From GM7GCV1 sp965222065 (GTDB lineage Bacteria; Pseudomonadota; Gammaproteobacteria; Pseudomonadales; GM7GCV1), in the NCBI GenBank assembly GCA_965222065.1, contig OZ244933.1, positions 2,524,936 to 2,588,935 of the forward strand: DNA of 64,000 nt, read 5' to 3'. The position numbers and the translations under genes are program-made. Below, one piece after another: positions 17,739 to 27,597 of this stretch. Position 1 is the stretch's first letter; each line of letters begins with the position of its first letter. The notes under the pieces are model-generated. The model did not search any database. It was not told the DNA's origin and saw only the letters and a list, made by a program, of their open reading frames with translations.

Positions 17739-18794
17739 CTATAACCAACTGTATAGCCGGCCCGGGTTAAAAATACCTTTGGGATCAAAGGCTTTTTTCA
17801 TTCTTGTCAGCAATTCTCTGGTGACGGGATCTGGCAGGTGCATGACTTCGCCCTGGCGATCGCCACCACGAAATAACTCGACCTGCCCACCCGATGCTTT
17901 GGCATATTCACGCAATTCTTCTACAGGGTAGTCGCCGCTTAGCCATCGCTGGGCACCTGCCCAGTCGATCAACCAATTCCCTTCTGGCAGAAAATGTTGC
18001 GCAGTGGGTTTGACCGAGAACCGCCAAAGAGGTTCGTTTTGGGTAAAGAATTCCAGGGTTTTTTCATTAAGTTGTGACCAGAAATCGGTATCGCCTGATA
18101 CAGGGACATCCCCATATCCCTGCACGGCAGCGCGAACGGCCTGTCCTGCACCGGAAAAGCGTAGATACATGTTGTTTGCGTACCAGCTGGCACCACTGAC
18201 CGGCAGGGATTTCCCCAGCAGCGCGGTCATTTTTTCCAGTGCGTCTGCGGCAGAGAGGGGTATGACGATCGTCTGCTGCTCTGCCGGCTCGGGGATAACC
18301 TTAAAGCTGATTTCGGTCAGTACACCCAGCGATCCCATGGCACCGGCCTGAAGTCGAGCGAGATCGTACCCGGCCACATTTTTGATGACCTGCCCGCCAA
18401 AGCGCAGGTGTTCGCCCTTGCCATTAATCATGCGGATACCCAGCACGTTGTCACGTATGCCACCTCGCCAGGGACGCGATGGCCCTGATTGGTTGCAGGC
18501 CATGACACCGCCTATGGTGGCGTCACCAAGCATGGGTGATTCACAGGGCAGTATCTGCCGGTTCTCACCGAGGGCCTGTGAGATTTCCTTTAGCGTGGTC
18601 CCGGCGCGCGCGATCATCACCAGTTCGGCGGGGTTGTAGCTAACGATGCCGGTGTGCCCGGTGGTCTCGAAGATCTGGCCCCGTTGTTCCCGACCCATAA
18701 AATCCTTGGTGCCGTTACCCTTGATATTCAGCTGCTCGCCTTGCGAAAAAGCTTCCTGGACACGCTCAACCAATTGTTGACTGATATCACTCAC
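17739..18794 (-). CDS. glcE: Glycolate oxidase FAD-binding subunit GlcE
   Basis: The smaller flavin-binding partner in glycolate oxidase (PCMH-type FAD domain). The 351 residues show the pyrophosphate-binding stretch around LKEISQALGENRQILPCESP, MLGDATIGGVMACNQSGPSRPWRG, and VIKNVAGYDLARL. The start codon is GTG at 18794, overlapping the glcD stop (GTGA), which implies translational coupling. Length matches E. coli GlcE (350). Confidence 0.95.
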   Translation of the reverse strand: MSDISQQLVERVQEAFSQGEQLNIKGNGTKDFMGREQRGQIFETTGHTGIVSYNPAELVMIARAGTTLKEISQALGENRQILPCESPMLGDATIGGVMACNQSGPSRPWRGGIRDNVLGIRMINGKGEHLRFGGQVIKNVAGYDLARLQAGAMGSLGVLTEISFKVIPEPAEQQTIVIPLSAADALEKMTALLGKSLPVSGASWYANNMYLRFSGAGQAVRAAVQGYGDVPVSGDTDFWSQLNEKTLEFFTQNEPLWRFSVKPTAQHFLPEGNWLIDWAGAQRWLSGDYPVEELREYAKASGGQVELFRGGDRQGEVMHLPDPVTRELLTRMKKAFDPKGIFNPGRLYSWL

Positions 18795-20281
18795 GCTGTG
18801 CCGCCCTCATTATTGAGCGCACTTAGGGCCCTGTATTCCTGGCAATATTTCAGGGTGGGAATGGTTTTGCCCGGATTCAGGATGCCCGCGGTATCAAAGG
18901 CGTGTTTGACGGCAAGAAACTGTTCGATTTCTGCATCGTTAAACTGCCTGAGCATGTCGTGCATTTTTTCCAGCCCGACACCGTGCTCGCCGGTAATACA
19001 TCCGCCTACCTCCACGCACAGGGCCAGAATTTCGCTGCCAAAGGCTTTGGCCCGTTCCCATTCGTCCGGATCGTTGGCATCAAATAGAATCAGGGGGTGA
19101 AGATTGCCGTCCCCGGCGTGAAACACGTTTGCCACCCGCAGTGCATGGCGCTCTGACATGGCGTGAATTTCTGTCAGTACCTGGGCAATTTTGCTTCTGG
19201 GAATAGTTCCATCCATGCAGTAATAGTCGCTGGAGATACGTCCCACCGCAGGAAACGCGGATTTTCTGCCTTTCCACAATAACTCTTTTTCGGCGTCAGT
19301 CTGCGAAACACGTATGGAGGTTGCCCCCGCTTCCTTAAGCAGCGCTGAGATGGTTGCGATGTGCTCCTCAACTTCTTCCCGCGTACCATCAATTTCACAT
19401 AGCAACAGTGCCTGGGCATCTGTGGGGTACCCGGCATGGGCATAAGCCTCGGCCGTGATGATTGACAAGGAGTCCATCATTTCCAGGCCGGCAGGAATAA
19501 TGCCCCCGGCAATGATCTGGCTAACGGAATCCCCGGCTTTTTCAACAGAATCAAAGCCCGCCAAAATCACCTTTATTTCTTCTGGTTTGGGCAAAAGCTT
19601 GACGGTGACCTCTGTCACCACACCCAGCATACCTTCTGAGCCAATCATCAGGGCCAGCAAATCAGGTCCCGAGCTGTCCAGGCCCTCACTGCCTATTTCA
19701 ATGCACTCGCCATCGGCGGTCACCATCTGAACTTTCAGGACATTGTGCAGTGTCAGGCCGTATTTCAGACAATGAACACCGCCAGAGTTCTCCGCCACAT
19801 TGCCACCAATGGAACAGGCAATTTGCGAGGAAGGGTCCGGTGCGTAGTACAAGCCATGAATAGCCGCCGTTTCGGTGATCTCCAGATTGCGTACACCTGG
19901 CTGCAAGGTAGCAGTACATGCTTTCGGGTCGATACTCAGGATGCGCGAGAAGCGGGTCATGGACAGAAGTACACCCTGTTCATGTGGCGTAGAGCCGGCA
20001 CTCAGGCCTGTCCCGGCACCCCTGGCAACTACAGGCACGTTTCTCTCGTGACAGATACGCATAATGGCCTGCACCTGGGCCACGGTTTCTGGCATAACCA
20101 CCAGTAAAGGCATGGCGCAATACATGGCCAGGCCATCACACTCGTAGGGCTTTTGGGTTTCGACATCAGAAATGATGGCATCGTTGTCGAGCACATCACG
20201 GAACAGCTTAAGCAGTTCGCTTTTCCGCTTTTCCAGGTTTACCTGGCTGCTGCTCTGTACAGGCGCAGAATCAATATTCAT
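18791..20281 (-). CDS. glcD: Glycolate oxidase catalytic subunit GlcD
   Basis: An FAD-linked oxidase that converts glycolate (and D-lactate in some members) to glyoxylate, passing electrons through GlcEF to the quinone pool. At 496 residues it has the FAD PCMH domain with VPVVARGAGTGLSAGSTP and GGNVAENSGGVHCLKYG. The C-terminal domain has VFHAGDGNLHPLI and GCITGEHGVG. It is followed by glcE with a 4-bp overlap and preceded by the glcG-like gene, 28 bp away. Confidence 0.96.
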   Translation of the reverse strand: MNIDSAPVQSSSQVNLEKRKSELLKLFRDVLDNDAIISDVETQKPYECDGLAMYCAMPLLVVMPETVAQVQAIMRICHERNVPVVARGAGTGLSAGSTPHEQGVLLSMTRFSRILSIDPKACTATLQPGVRNLEITETAAIHGLYYAPDPSSQIACSIGGNVAENSGGVHCLKYGLTLHNVLKVQMVTADGECIEIGSEGLDSSGPDLLALMIGSEGMLGVVTEVTVKLLPKPEEIKVILAGFDSVEKAGDSVSQIIAGGIIPAGLEMMDSLSIITAEAYAHAGYPTDAQALLLCEIDGTREEVEEHIATISALLKEAGATSIRVSQTDAEKELLWKGRKSAFPAVGRISSDYYCMDGTIPRSKIAQVLTEIHAMSERHALRVANVFHAGDGNLHPLILFDANDPDEWERAKAFGSEILALCVEVGGCITGEHGVGLEKMHDMLRQFNDAEIEQFLAVKHAFDTAGILNPGKTIPTLKYCQEYRALSALNNEGGTA

Positions 20282-20309
20282 TGAGACCTAACTTCTTGCT
20301 GACTGGCTT

Positions 20310-20735
20310 CTAGCTGCGCTTGGCCAGGAAATGCTGAATGCCTGCTTCGGCACAGGCCATATCCTGCTGGGGCGTACCCGAGCTGATGCCAATGCCACCA
20401 ACACATTCGCCATCAACCATAACCGGCAGGCCGCCACCGACAACACACAAGCGCCCGCCAATAGCGGTATGAATGCCAAACACCAGGCTGCCTGGCTGGC
20501 ATGCTTCATTGTATTCATGGGTTGCTTTTCTTGCCGCGCCGGCGGTAAACGCCTTATCTGTGGCGACGGTAATGCTGGTGATTTTGCCGCCGTCCATGCG
20601 TTCGAATGCGATCAAATTGCCGGACTCGTCGACCACGGCAATACACATGGGGACACCAATTTCATTGGCATGCTCACGCGCACCTTCGATTAACAGTTGG
20701 GCGTCTTCAATACTCAATCGCTTGATGTTTAACAT
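20310..20735 (-). CDS. glcG: GlcG/HbpS-family protein
   Basis: A 141-residue protein of the GlcG/HbpS (DUF336) family, found with glycolate oxidase genes but without a settled role. Some relatives bind haem or act as accessory sensors. Visible features are GVPMCIAVVDESGNLIAFERMDG, ATDKAFTAGAARK, and the C-terminal glycine-rich GGLPVMVDGECVGGIGISSG. There is no signal peptide, so it is probably cytoplasmic. It lies between glcB and glcD in one minus-strand transcription unit, with 25-28 bp gaps. Confidence 0.9.
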   Translation of the reverse strand: MLNIKRLSIEDAQLLIEGAREHANEIGVPMCIAVVDESGNLIAFERMDGGKITSITVATDKAFTAGAARKATHEYNEACQPGSLVFGIHTAIGGRLCVVGGGLPVMVDGECVGGIGISSGTPQQDMACAEAGIQHFLAKRS

Positions 20736-20760
20736 AACTACAGTTCTCTCTTAATCGGGT

Positions 20761-22953
20761 TTACTTGGTCTGTTGTTTCGCTTCCCGGCGACGATCGTGC
20801 AAGACAAACTCTGTATAGCCGTTGGGCTGCTCAACCCCTTTAAAAATGAGGTCACAGGCCGCTTTAAATGCCACGCCATCAAATGAGGGGGCCATGGGCA
20901 CATATAGGGGATCGCCGGCATTTTGCTTGTCCACCACCGCGGCCATGCGTTTCAGGGTTTCCATAACCTGATCCTGGCTACAAACACCGTGGTACAGCCA
21001 ATTGGCAATGTGCTGGCTGGAGATTCGCAGCGTGGCGCGGTCTTCCATTAGCCCGACATTGTTGATGTCGGGCACCTTTGAACATCCGACCCCCTGGTCA
21101 ATCCAGCGGACAACATAGCCGAGAATGCCCTGGGCATTATTATCGAGCTCGGCCTGGATAGCTTCCGCCGACAGCTTTTTGTCTCCCAGCAAGGGAGGCG
21201 TCAGAATATCGTCCAGCGATGCCAATTCCCGACTGGCAATACGATTCTGCTCTTCGAATACATTGATCTGGTGATAGTGGGTCGCGTGCAGGGTTGCCGC
21301 CGTAGGCGAGGGCACCCAGGCACAGTTGGCGCCGGCTTTCGGGTGCGCCGATTTGGTTTCCAGCATCCCCTTCATCTGGTCGGGCATGGCCCACATGCCT
21401 TTGCCTATTTGTGCACGCCCCTGCAAACCGCAGCGCAGACCGATGTCCACGTTCCAGTTCTCGTAAGCACTGATCCATGGCTCAGATTTGATGTCGCCTT
21501 TTGGCAAAATCGGGCCAGCGGTCATGGACGTATGAATCTCGTCGCCGGTACGGTCGAGGAAGCCGGTATTAATAAAGACCAGACGTTCCTTAACTTCCTT
21601 GATACAGGCTTTCAGGTTGACGGTGGTGCGGCGTTCCTCGTCCATTACCCCAACCTTAATGGTGTTGGCATCAAGCCCCAGGATTTGCTCGACACGGCCA
21701 AATATCGTATTTACAAAGCGCACTTCCTCAGGGCCATGGAGTTTGGGCTTCACAATATAAATGCTGCCCCTGCGGCTGTTTTGCAGCTTGCCGGCGGACT
21801 CTTTTATTTTTCCGTGCGCCGGATCGTGCATGCTACAGGCCACAGTGACCAGGGCATCCAGAAAGCCTTCAGGAACAACATTGCCGCTGGCATCAAGTAC
21901 GGCATCGGTGTACATGTGAATGCCAACATTGCGCACCAAAAGCAGGCTGCGGCCAGGCAGTGTCAGCTCGCTTCCATCGGCACTGGTATAACTGCGATCG
22001 CCGTTCAGGCGGCGCTCTATGGTTTGATCGCCTTTCTTAAAGCTGGTCGTTAAATTCCCTTGCATTAACTGCAGCCAGTTTCGATAAACAAGCACCTTGT
22101 CATCGGCATCAACCGCAGCAACCGAATCCTCGCAATCCTGAATGGTGGTAATGGCAGATTCCAGCACAATATCCTTGACCCCGGCAGGGTTGGTCTTCCC
22201 TATCGGGTGGTTGCGATCCAGGTGTATTTCTATGTGCAGGCCATTGTTTTTGAGCAGAACCAGTTTGAGTTCAGACTGCTCCTGGTAACCCGCAAATTGT
22301 TCGGGCTGCGCCAGACCAACGGTAGATCCGTCAGCCAGTTGCGCACTTAAAACAGCGCTCTCGCCGGATTTTTCCAGCACATAATTCACTACATCCTTAT
22401 GGGTTGCGCCAGACAATGGTGCCGCCTGGTCCAGAAATTCACAGCTTTTTTCGACCACTTTGTCGCCGCGGGCCGGGTTATAGCTGGTTCCTTTTTCACA
22501 ACCATCGGATTCAGGCAGGACATCCGTCCCGTAAAATGCGTCAAACAGGCTGCCCCAGCGTGCGTTGGCCGCGTTCAGGGCATAGCGTGCATTATTGACG
22601 GGAACAACAAGCTGCGGACCGGCAATACGTGCGACTTCGTTGTCCACATTTTCAGTGGTGATACTGAAGTCGTCTGCTTCAGGAAGCAGGTAGCCAATCT
22701 CGCTTAAAAATGAACGGTACTCCTCGGCGGTCCAGTTACTATGTTCCTTGTTCCAGGTATCCAGTTTGGCCTGAATCTGGTCGCGCTGTTCAAGAAGCTG
22801 TGCGTTTTGTGGGCCAAAATCGACAAGTAATTGTTGTAAACCATCCCAAAACAGGGTGCTTTCGACACCAATACCAGGTAGCACTTCCTCGTTAATAAAC
22901 TGGTACAACTGTGCCGAAACTTTGATGTCGCCGTGTTGAAGGTAGTCACTCAT
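20761..22953 (-). CDS. glcB: Malate synthase G
   Basis: GlcB condenses glyoxylate with acetyl-CoA to malate, closing the glycolate route. The chosen start (ATG 22951-22953, MSDYLQHGD) gives 730 residues, close to the 723 of E. coli. It is preceded by GAGAGA about 9 nt upstream. An upstream in-frame start at 23001 would add 16 non-conserved residues. Conserved stretches include AANARWGSLFDAFYGTDVLPE, NRNHP-like DRNHPIGKTNPAGVKD, FVNTGFLDRTGDEIHTSM (as FINTGFLDRTGDE), and LRISSQHIANWLYHG. It heads the five-gene glc unit. Confidence 0.96.
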   Translation of the reverse strand: MSDYLQHGDIKVSAQLYQFINEEVLPGIGVESTLFWDGLQQLLVDFGPQNAQLLEQRDQIQAKLDTWNKEHSNWTAEEYRSFLSEIGYLLPEADDFSITTENVDNEVARIAGPQLVVPVNNARYALNAANARWGSLFDAFYGTDVLPESDGCEKGTSYNPARGDKVVEKSCEFLDQAAPLSGATHKDVVNYVLEKSGESAVLSAQLADGSTVGLAQPEQFAGYQEQSELKLVLLKNNGLHIEIHLDRNHPIGKTNPAGVKDIVLESAITTIQDCEDSVAAVDADDKVLVYRNWLQLMQGNLTTSFKKGDQTIERRLNGDRSYTSADGSELTLPGRSLLLVRNVGIHMYTDAVLDASGNVVPEGFLDALVTVACSMHDPAHGKIKESAGKLQNSRRGSIYIVKPKLHGPEEVRFVNTIFGRVEQILGLDANTIKVGVMDEERRTTVNLKACIKEVKERLVFINTGFLDRTGDEIHTSMTAGPILPKGDIKSEPWISAYENWNVDIGLRCGLQGRAQIGKGMWAMPDQMKGMLETKSAHPKAGANCAWVPSPTAATLHATHYHQINVFEEQNRIASRELASLDDILTPPLLGDKKLSAEAIQAELDNNAQGILGYVVRWIDQGVGCSKVPDINNVGLMEDRATLRISSQHIANWLYHGVCSQDQVMETLKRMAAVVDKQNAGDPLYVPMAPSFDGVAFKAACDLIFKGVEQPNGYTEFVLHDRRREAKQQTK

Positions 22954-23396
22954 ATGCCTATCTCTCTCGTTGCCTTTACGGTCTAAATGAAAAAGGCGCA
23001 CTTTAGACTATCTTCGGTAAACGGTCTATTTTATACACTGTTACAAACCGTACAGAACAGGCGTACATTTTCTATGCGTTTATTGGATTGATTCATAGCC
23101 TTTTCGGCTTGGTGTTGTCTTGGTGTTGATGAATATAATCGATCAGAACGTGCACCACCCAGCGACAGTGCGCCTGCAAGTCCCAGGACGCACTGCGGGT
23201 GACCGGACATTGACTGTTTTTTATTTAAAACAAATAGGGGTATGGTTGCCCGAGCAACCAAAAGTGCTTGCGGCAGGGGCGGCAGCGAGGTGCTTCAAAG
23301 GGCATATATAAGAACCCGAACCGATAACGTATTTAAAAACAAACAAATAATCAGGTGAATGACGGCCCTCATGGGGTTGGCAAGAGGGAAAAGACA
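22954..23396. promoter_or_regulatory. Divergent intergenic region, glcB versus MFS porter
   Basis: 443 bp with no supported gene. It must hold the promoters for the minus-strand glc unit and the plus-strand glucarate unit. I could not fix -35/-10 boxes with confidence. GAGGG precedes ATG 23397. No glycolate regulator (GlcC-type) gene is present. Confidence 0.45.
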
Positions 23397-24737
23397 ATGA
23401 GTAATTCTGGCGAGAGAATGGGCGCGGCATCAGGAGATGATCAATCATCGGCATCGGGTGAGCTTGCCTCTGCTATAGGCAAGGTGCGGCGATATACCTT
23501 GCCGCTCTTTGTGATCATGTTTATCACGGCCTATATCGATCGGGTAAATATAGGTTTTGTTCGCACCCAGCTGGAAGTTGATGTAGGTATTGGCGCTGCC
23601 GCTTTTGGTTTTGGGGCAGGGCTGTTTTTTGTTGCTTACGCCATATTTGAAGTACCGGCAAACCTCGTATTGCAGAAGGTGGGTGCTCGATTCTGGATGA
23701 CCCGGATCATGCTTACCTGGGGACTTGTCTCCATGTCCATGGCCTTTGTGCAGGGACCGATCAGTTTTTACATTGTCCGGTTTTTGCTTGGTGTCGCCGA
23801 GGCAGGTTTTTTCCCTGGGGTCATTTATTTTATGACCCAGTGGCTTCCCCATTCTGATCGCGGCAAGGCCATGGCTATCTTTTTGAGTGGTTCTGCACTG
23901 GCCTCTGTCCTGGCTGGTCCGATTACGGGTGCCCTGTTACATATTCGCGGTCTGGGCCTGGAAGGCTGGCAGTGGATGTTTTTGATAGAGGGCAGTTTTG
24001 CCCTGTTTCTTTGTCCGTATGCGCTCTATATTTTGCCTAACTCAAAGCGTGAGGTCAGGTGGCTGAATCATGCCGAGGGTGTGGCCCTGAAGGAAGCAAT
24101 TGATCAGGAGCACGCAGAAAAGGCGAAGGAAAAAAGTCATATGTCTGTCTGGAGACTGCTGCTCGACCCGCAGGTGATTCTGTTCTGTTTTATCTATTTC
24201 TGTATCAGTGCAACCATTTACGGGGTGACCTTTTGGCTACCCTCCATTATTCGCGATTTTGGCGTAGAGAATGACATCTATGTCGGATTTTTGAATTCAG
24301 TGCCATGGTTGATCTCCATTGTCTGTATGTACGCATTCGCCACGCTTGCGGCGCGTTTCAGGTGGCAGCAGGCCTGGGTATGTACCGCTTTTGTCATCTC
24401 GGGGATCGGCCTGATCATCGCCGGCCAGGTATCCGCTTTCGTCGCCTATCTGGCACTCTGCCTGGCAGCAGTTGGCTTTAAGTCAGCCTCGTCCCTGTTT
24501 TGGCCCATTCCGCAGGGATACCTTGACCCCCGGATTGCCGCCGGTGTTATCGCGCTGGTGAATTCAATTGGGGGGCTGGGCGGTTTTGTTGCGCCTACCG
24601 TCTTCGGTATTTTGCAAGAGACAACCGGTTCAGTCTCTGGTGGCCTGGTAGGGCTGGGGCTTGTTGCGTTGACCGCGGGCGCGGTTATATTCCTTACTCC
24701 AAGGCTCGAAAAACGTATCAGGGTACAAGAGGCATGA
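23397..24737 (+). CDS. MFS transporter, anion:cation symporter family
   Basis: A 446-residue, 12-helix permease of the ACS family (tartrate/hexuronate/phthalate-type porters). It starts at ATG 23397 after AGAGGG. The first helix carries the family motif FITAYIDRVNIGFVRTQL, followed by PANLVLQKVGARFWMTRIML and GVAEAGFFPGVIYFMTQWLP. A cytoplasmic loop sits at about residues 205-240. The stop overlaps the glucarate dehydratase start (ATGA), so it probably imports that enzyme's substrate, a sugar diacid such as glucarate or galactarate; this is inferred from context. Confidence 0.88.
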   Translation: MSNSGERMGAASGDDQSSASGELASAIGKVRRYTLPLFVIMFITAYIDRVNIGFVRTQLEVDVGIGAAAFGFGAGLFFVAYAIFEVPANLVLQKVGARFWMTRIMLTWGLVSMSMAFVQGPISFYIVRFLLGVAEAGFFPGVIYFMTQWLPHSDRGKAMAIFLSGSALASVLAGPITGALLHIRGLGLEGWQWMFLIEGSFALFLCPYALYILPNSKREVRWLNHAEGVALKEAIDQEHAEKAKEKSHMSVWRLLLDPQVILFCFIYFCISATIYGVTFWLPSIIRDFGVENDIYVGFLNSVPWLISIVCMYAFATLAARFRWQQAWVCTAFVISGIGLIIAGQVSAFVAYLALCLAAVGFKSASSLFWPIPQGYLDPRIAAGVIALVNSIGGLGGFVAPTVFGILQETTGSVSGGLVGLGLVALTAGAVIFLTPRLEKRIRVQEA

Positions 24738-26011
24738 CAGTAAAGATTAAAGACGTCAGGGTGACACCGATAGCGGTCAAGGACCCACCACTACTCAATG
24801 CCAGTGGTATCCATGAGCCCTATACATTGCGGTCAATTATCGAAGTTGAAGGCGACAATGGAATCGTTGGTCTAAGCGAAACCTATGGCGATCTGCCTGT
24901 CCTTTCGCTTTTACAAAAGACCGGCCCGCAGTTGGTGGGAATGAATGCATGGTCACTTAACGAGCTGCGCGACCGGATTAAGGCACAGTTGAGTGATGTC
25001 CGAGCCTCAAGCTCTGGCGCTGATTTGGCTCCCGGGTCGCACCCAGGTAAGCAGATGGCCAATGCCTACTCAGCATTTGAAGTGGCCTTGCTTGATTTGC
25101 AGGCGCGTTCCATGGGCATACCCCTGGTGGACCTTTTGGGTGGTGCTGTCAGGGACAGGGTGCCTTTTAGTGCCTATTTGTTCTTTAAGTATGCGGAACA
25201 CATTGATTCACCCTATGCGCCGGATCGATGGGGAGAAGCGCTGACTGTCGAGCAAATTGTTGTCCAGGCACAGAAAATGATCGACCAGTATGGCTTCAAA
25301 AGTATCAAGCTTAAGGCGGGTGTGCTGGAACCCGATATCGAGGCGGATTGCATCACGGCGCTAAAAAAGGCTTTTCCTGACCATATGCTGCGGATTGATC
25401 CCAATGCAGCATGGACACTGGAAACCTCTATCCGAATCCATGAAAAAATAAAGGATGATCTGGAGTACTACGAGGATCCGACGCCGGGGCTTGAGGGAAT
25501 GTCCGAGCTGTATAAACAGACGGGTATCCCCCTGGCGACGAACATGGTGGTCACCGACTTTGATGAGTTTCGCCGCAGCGTGCCGTTGAATTCCGTCCAG
25601 ATTGTGCTGTCTGATCACCACTACTGGGGTGGGCTGAGAAATACACTCGTGCTTGCGAAGATGTGTGAAACCTTTGGCATGGGCATCTCCATGCACTCCA
25701 ACTCGCATTTGGGGATCAGCCTGACGGCGATGACACATGTAGCGGCGGCTTGCCCTAACCTTAGTTATGCCTGTGATACGCACTATCCCTGGCAGGATGA
25801 AGAAGACGAAGTGATTGTCGGGGGCAAGGTGCCTATCGTGGATGGCAGTGTCCGGATACAGGATAAACCCGGGCTGGGTGTAGAGCTGGACCGGGAGCGA
25901 TTGGCAAAGCAGAATGAGGTCTATAACTCGATCGATATTCGCAGTCGTGACGATGGCGCCCAGATGAAAAAATACGACCCTGAGTGGGAGTTTATTAAAC
26001 CCCGGTTTTAA
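24734..26011 (+). CDS. gudD: Glucarate dehydratase (enolase superfamily)
   Basis: Dehydrates D-glucarate (and L-idarate) to 5-keto-4-deoxyglucarate. The 425 residues show the mandelate racemase/GlucD fold. The KxK catalytic pair is at 192-194 (SIKLKAG) and the metal ligands are in RIDPNAAW (Asp 222, Asn 224) and YYEDPTPG (Glu). Further active-site residues are in ATNMVVTDF, LSDHHYWGG (Asp) and the catalytic His 321 in MHSNSHLG. Translationally coupled to the MFS porter by ATGA; garD follows after 15 bp. Slightly shorter at the N-terminus than E. coli GudD (446). Confidence 0.95.
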   Translation: MTVKIKDVRVTPIAVKDPPLLNASGIHEPYTLRSIIEVEGDNGIVGLSETYGDLPVLSLLQKTGPQLVGMNAWSLNELRDRIKAQLSDVRASSSGADLAPGSHPGKQMANAYSAFEVALLDLQARSMGIPLVDLLGGAVRDRVPFSAYLFFKYAEHIDSPYAPDRWGEALTVEQIVVQAQKMIDQYGFKSIKLKAGVLEPDIEADCITALKKAFPDHMLRIDPNAAWTLETSIRIHEKIKDDLEYYEDPTPGLEGMSELYKQTGIPLATNMVVTDFDEFRRSVPLNSVQIVLSDHHYWGGLRNTLVLAKMCETFGMGISMHSNSHLGISLTAMTHVAAACPNLSYACDTHYPWQDEEDEVIVGGKVPIVDGSVRIQDKPGLGVELDRERLAKQNEVYNSIDIRSRDDGAQMKKYDPEWEFIKPRF

Positions 26012-26026
26012 CCGGATGGTGACCGT

Positions 26027-27583
26027 ATGGAAAAAATCAAAACAGACTCTGAACAACCAATTGCTGTCAGGATGCACGACAAGGACAACGTGCTTGTCAT
26101 TGCGTCTGATTCCGGCGCAAAGGCGGGCACGGTGTTGTTTGATGGCACCGAGCTTGTCGATGATGTCCCATACGGCCATAAGGTATGTACCAGGGATATC
26201 CAGGAAGGCGAACCCATCATCCGTTACGGTGAAACCATTGGTTTTGCCACGGAGTTTTTGCCCTGTGGTAGTTGGGTGAACGAGGCCAGGACAAGATTGC
26301 CCGATGCCATCTCCCTGACAGAAGGATTTCCCGAACACAAAATACGCAAGGTCGATATTGAGCCTTTGGAAGGATATACCTTTGAAGGGTATCGGAACCC
26401 GGACGGCTCTGTGGGCACGCGCAATATTCTGGGAATCTCCATGAGCGTTCACTGCGTCTCGGGTATTGCGGATTTTGTGGTCAAGCGCATCAAGAATGAA
26501 CTGCTACCCAAATACCCCAATGTGGATGATGTGGTGGCCCTGAATCATCACTATGGCTGCGGGGTAGCGATAAATGCACCCATGGCCACCGTACCCATTA
26601 AGACGCTACAGAATATCGCCAAAAACCCGAATTTTGGTGGCGAGGTCATGGTCCTGAGTCTGGGGTGTGAAAAATTGCGCCCTGAACGGCTTATCCCGGA
26701 AAAACAAAGCGGTCAGCCGGATGACATTATTCTCACCATGCAAGATCCGGCCTACGCCGGTTTTCAGGCGATGGTCGATGAAATGCTGGAGCGGGCCGAA
26801 CGACACCTGGCCAAACTGAACCAGCGCAAGCGGGAGACCGTGCCGGTATCCGAGCTCGTAGTCGGCATGCAATGCGGTGGCAGTGACGCGCTATCGGGCA
26901 TTACCGCCAACCCGGCGCTGGGCTTTGCGTCCGACCTGCTCGTCAGGGCAGGAGCGACGGTCATGTTTTCGGAAGTCAGTGAAGTACGTGATGGGGCTGC
27001 ACTGCTTGCGTCCAGGGCAGAATCTCCCGAGGTCGCGGATGCGCTGATCGAGCAATTAACCTGGTACGACAATTACCTGAAAGCAGGCGGTGTGGACCGA
27101 AGCGCCAATACCACCCCCGGTAACAAGCAGGGCGGCCTGAACAATATTGTCGAGAAAGCACTGGGCTCTATTGTTAAGTCCGGCTCCATGCCCATTGCCG
27201 ACGTAGTCGCGCCCGGAGACAGGGTGGTGAAGCGGGGGCTGAATTTTGCTGCTACGCCTGCCAGTGATTTTATTTGTGGCACCCTGCAACTGGCGGCGGG
27301 GATGAACCTGCATATCTTTACCACAGGCCGGGGTACTCCCTATGGACTGGCCATGGCGCCCGTCATTAAAGTATCCACCAATTCCGGGCTGTCCAAACGC
27401 TGGTTTGACCTGATTGACCTGGACGCCGGCACCATTGTTTCGGAAGGCGAAACCATTGAATCTATGGGCTGGAAGCTCTTCCACCTGATGATTGACGTGG
27501 CCAGTGGCAGGGAAAGGGTCGCCGCTGAAAAACTGGGCCTGACCAACGATCTGGTCCTGTTTAATCCCGCTCCGGTTACCTAG
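26027..27583 (+). CDS. garD: Galactarate dehydratase
   Basis: An iron-dependent dehydratase of the UxaA/GarD family, converting galactarate to 5-keto-4-deoxyglucarate. The 518 residues have an N-terminal SAF-like domain (about 10-105) and then the catalytic part with EGYTFEGYRNPDGSVGTRN. It continues with MSVHCVSG, HHYGCGVAINAP, LGCEKLRPERL, GMQCGGSDALSGITANP and a C-terminal FTTGRGTPYG. The cysteines and histidines in the CGV, GCEK and MQCGG segments probably ligate the metal. Altronate dehydratase is the nearest alternative, but the match to GarD is closer. Confidence 0.94.
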   Translation: MEKIKTDSEQPIAVRMHDKDNVLVIASDSGAKAGTVLFDGTELVDDVPYGHKVCTRDIQEGEPIIRYGETIGFATEFLPCGSWVNEARTRLPDAISLTEGFPEHKIRKVDIEPLEGYTFEGYRNPDGSVGTRNILGISMSVHCVSGIADFVVKRIKNELLPKYPNVDDVVALNHHYGCGVAINAPMATVPIKTLQNIAKNPNFGGEVMVLSLGCEKLRPERLIPEKQSGQPDDIILTMQDPAYAGFQAMVDEMLERAERHLAKLNQRKRETVPVSELVVGMQCGGSDALSGITANPALGFASDLLVRAGATVMFSEVSEVRDGAALLASRAESPEVADALIEQLTWYDNYLKAGGVDRSANTTPGNKQGGLNNIVEKALGSIVKSGSMPIADVVAPGDRVVKRGLNFAATPASDFICGTLQLAAGMNLHIFTTGRGTPYGLAMAPVIKVSTNSGLSKRWFDLIDLDAGTIVSEGETIESMGWKLFHLMIDVASGRERVAAEKLGLTNDLVLFNPAPVT

Positions 27584-27597
27584 GATCGGCAGCAGGG

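Noticed and set aside
20761..23001. Upstream start of malate synthase G at 23001
   Set aside because: It adds 16 non-conserved charged residues; ATG 22953 has a better ribosome-binding site and matches the family N-terminus.
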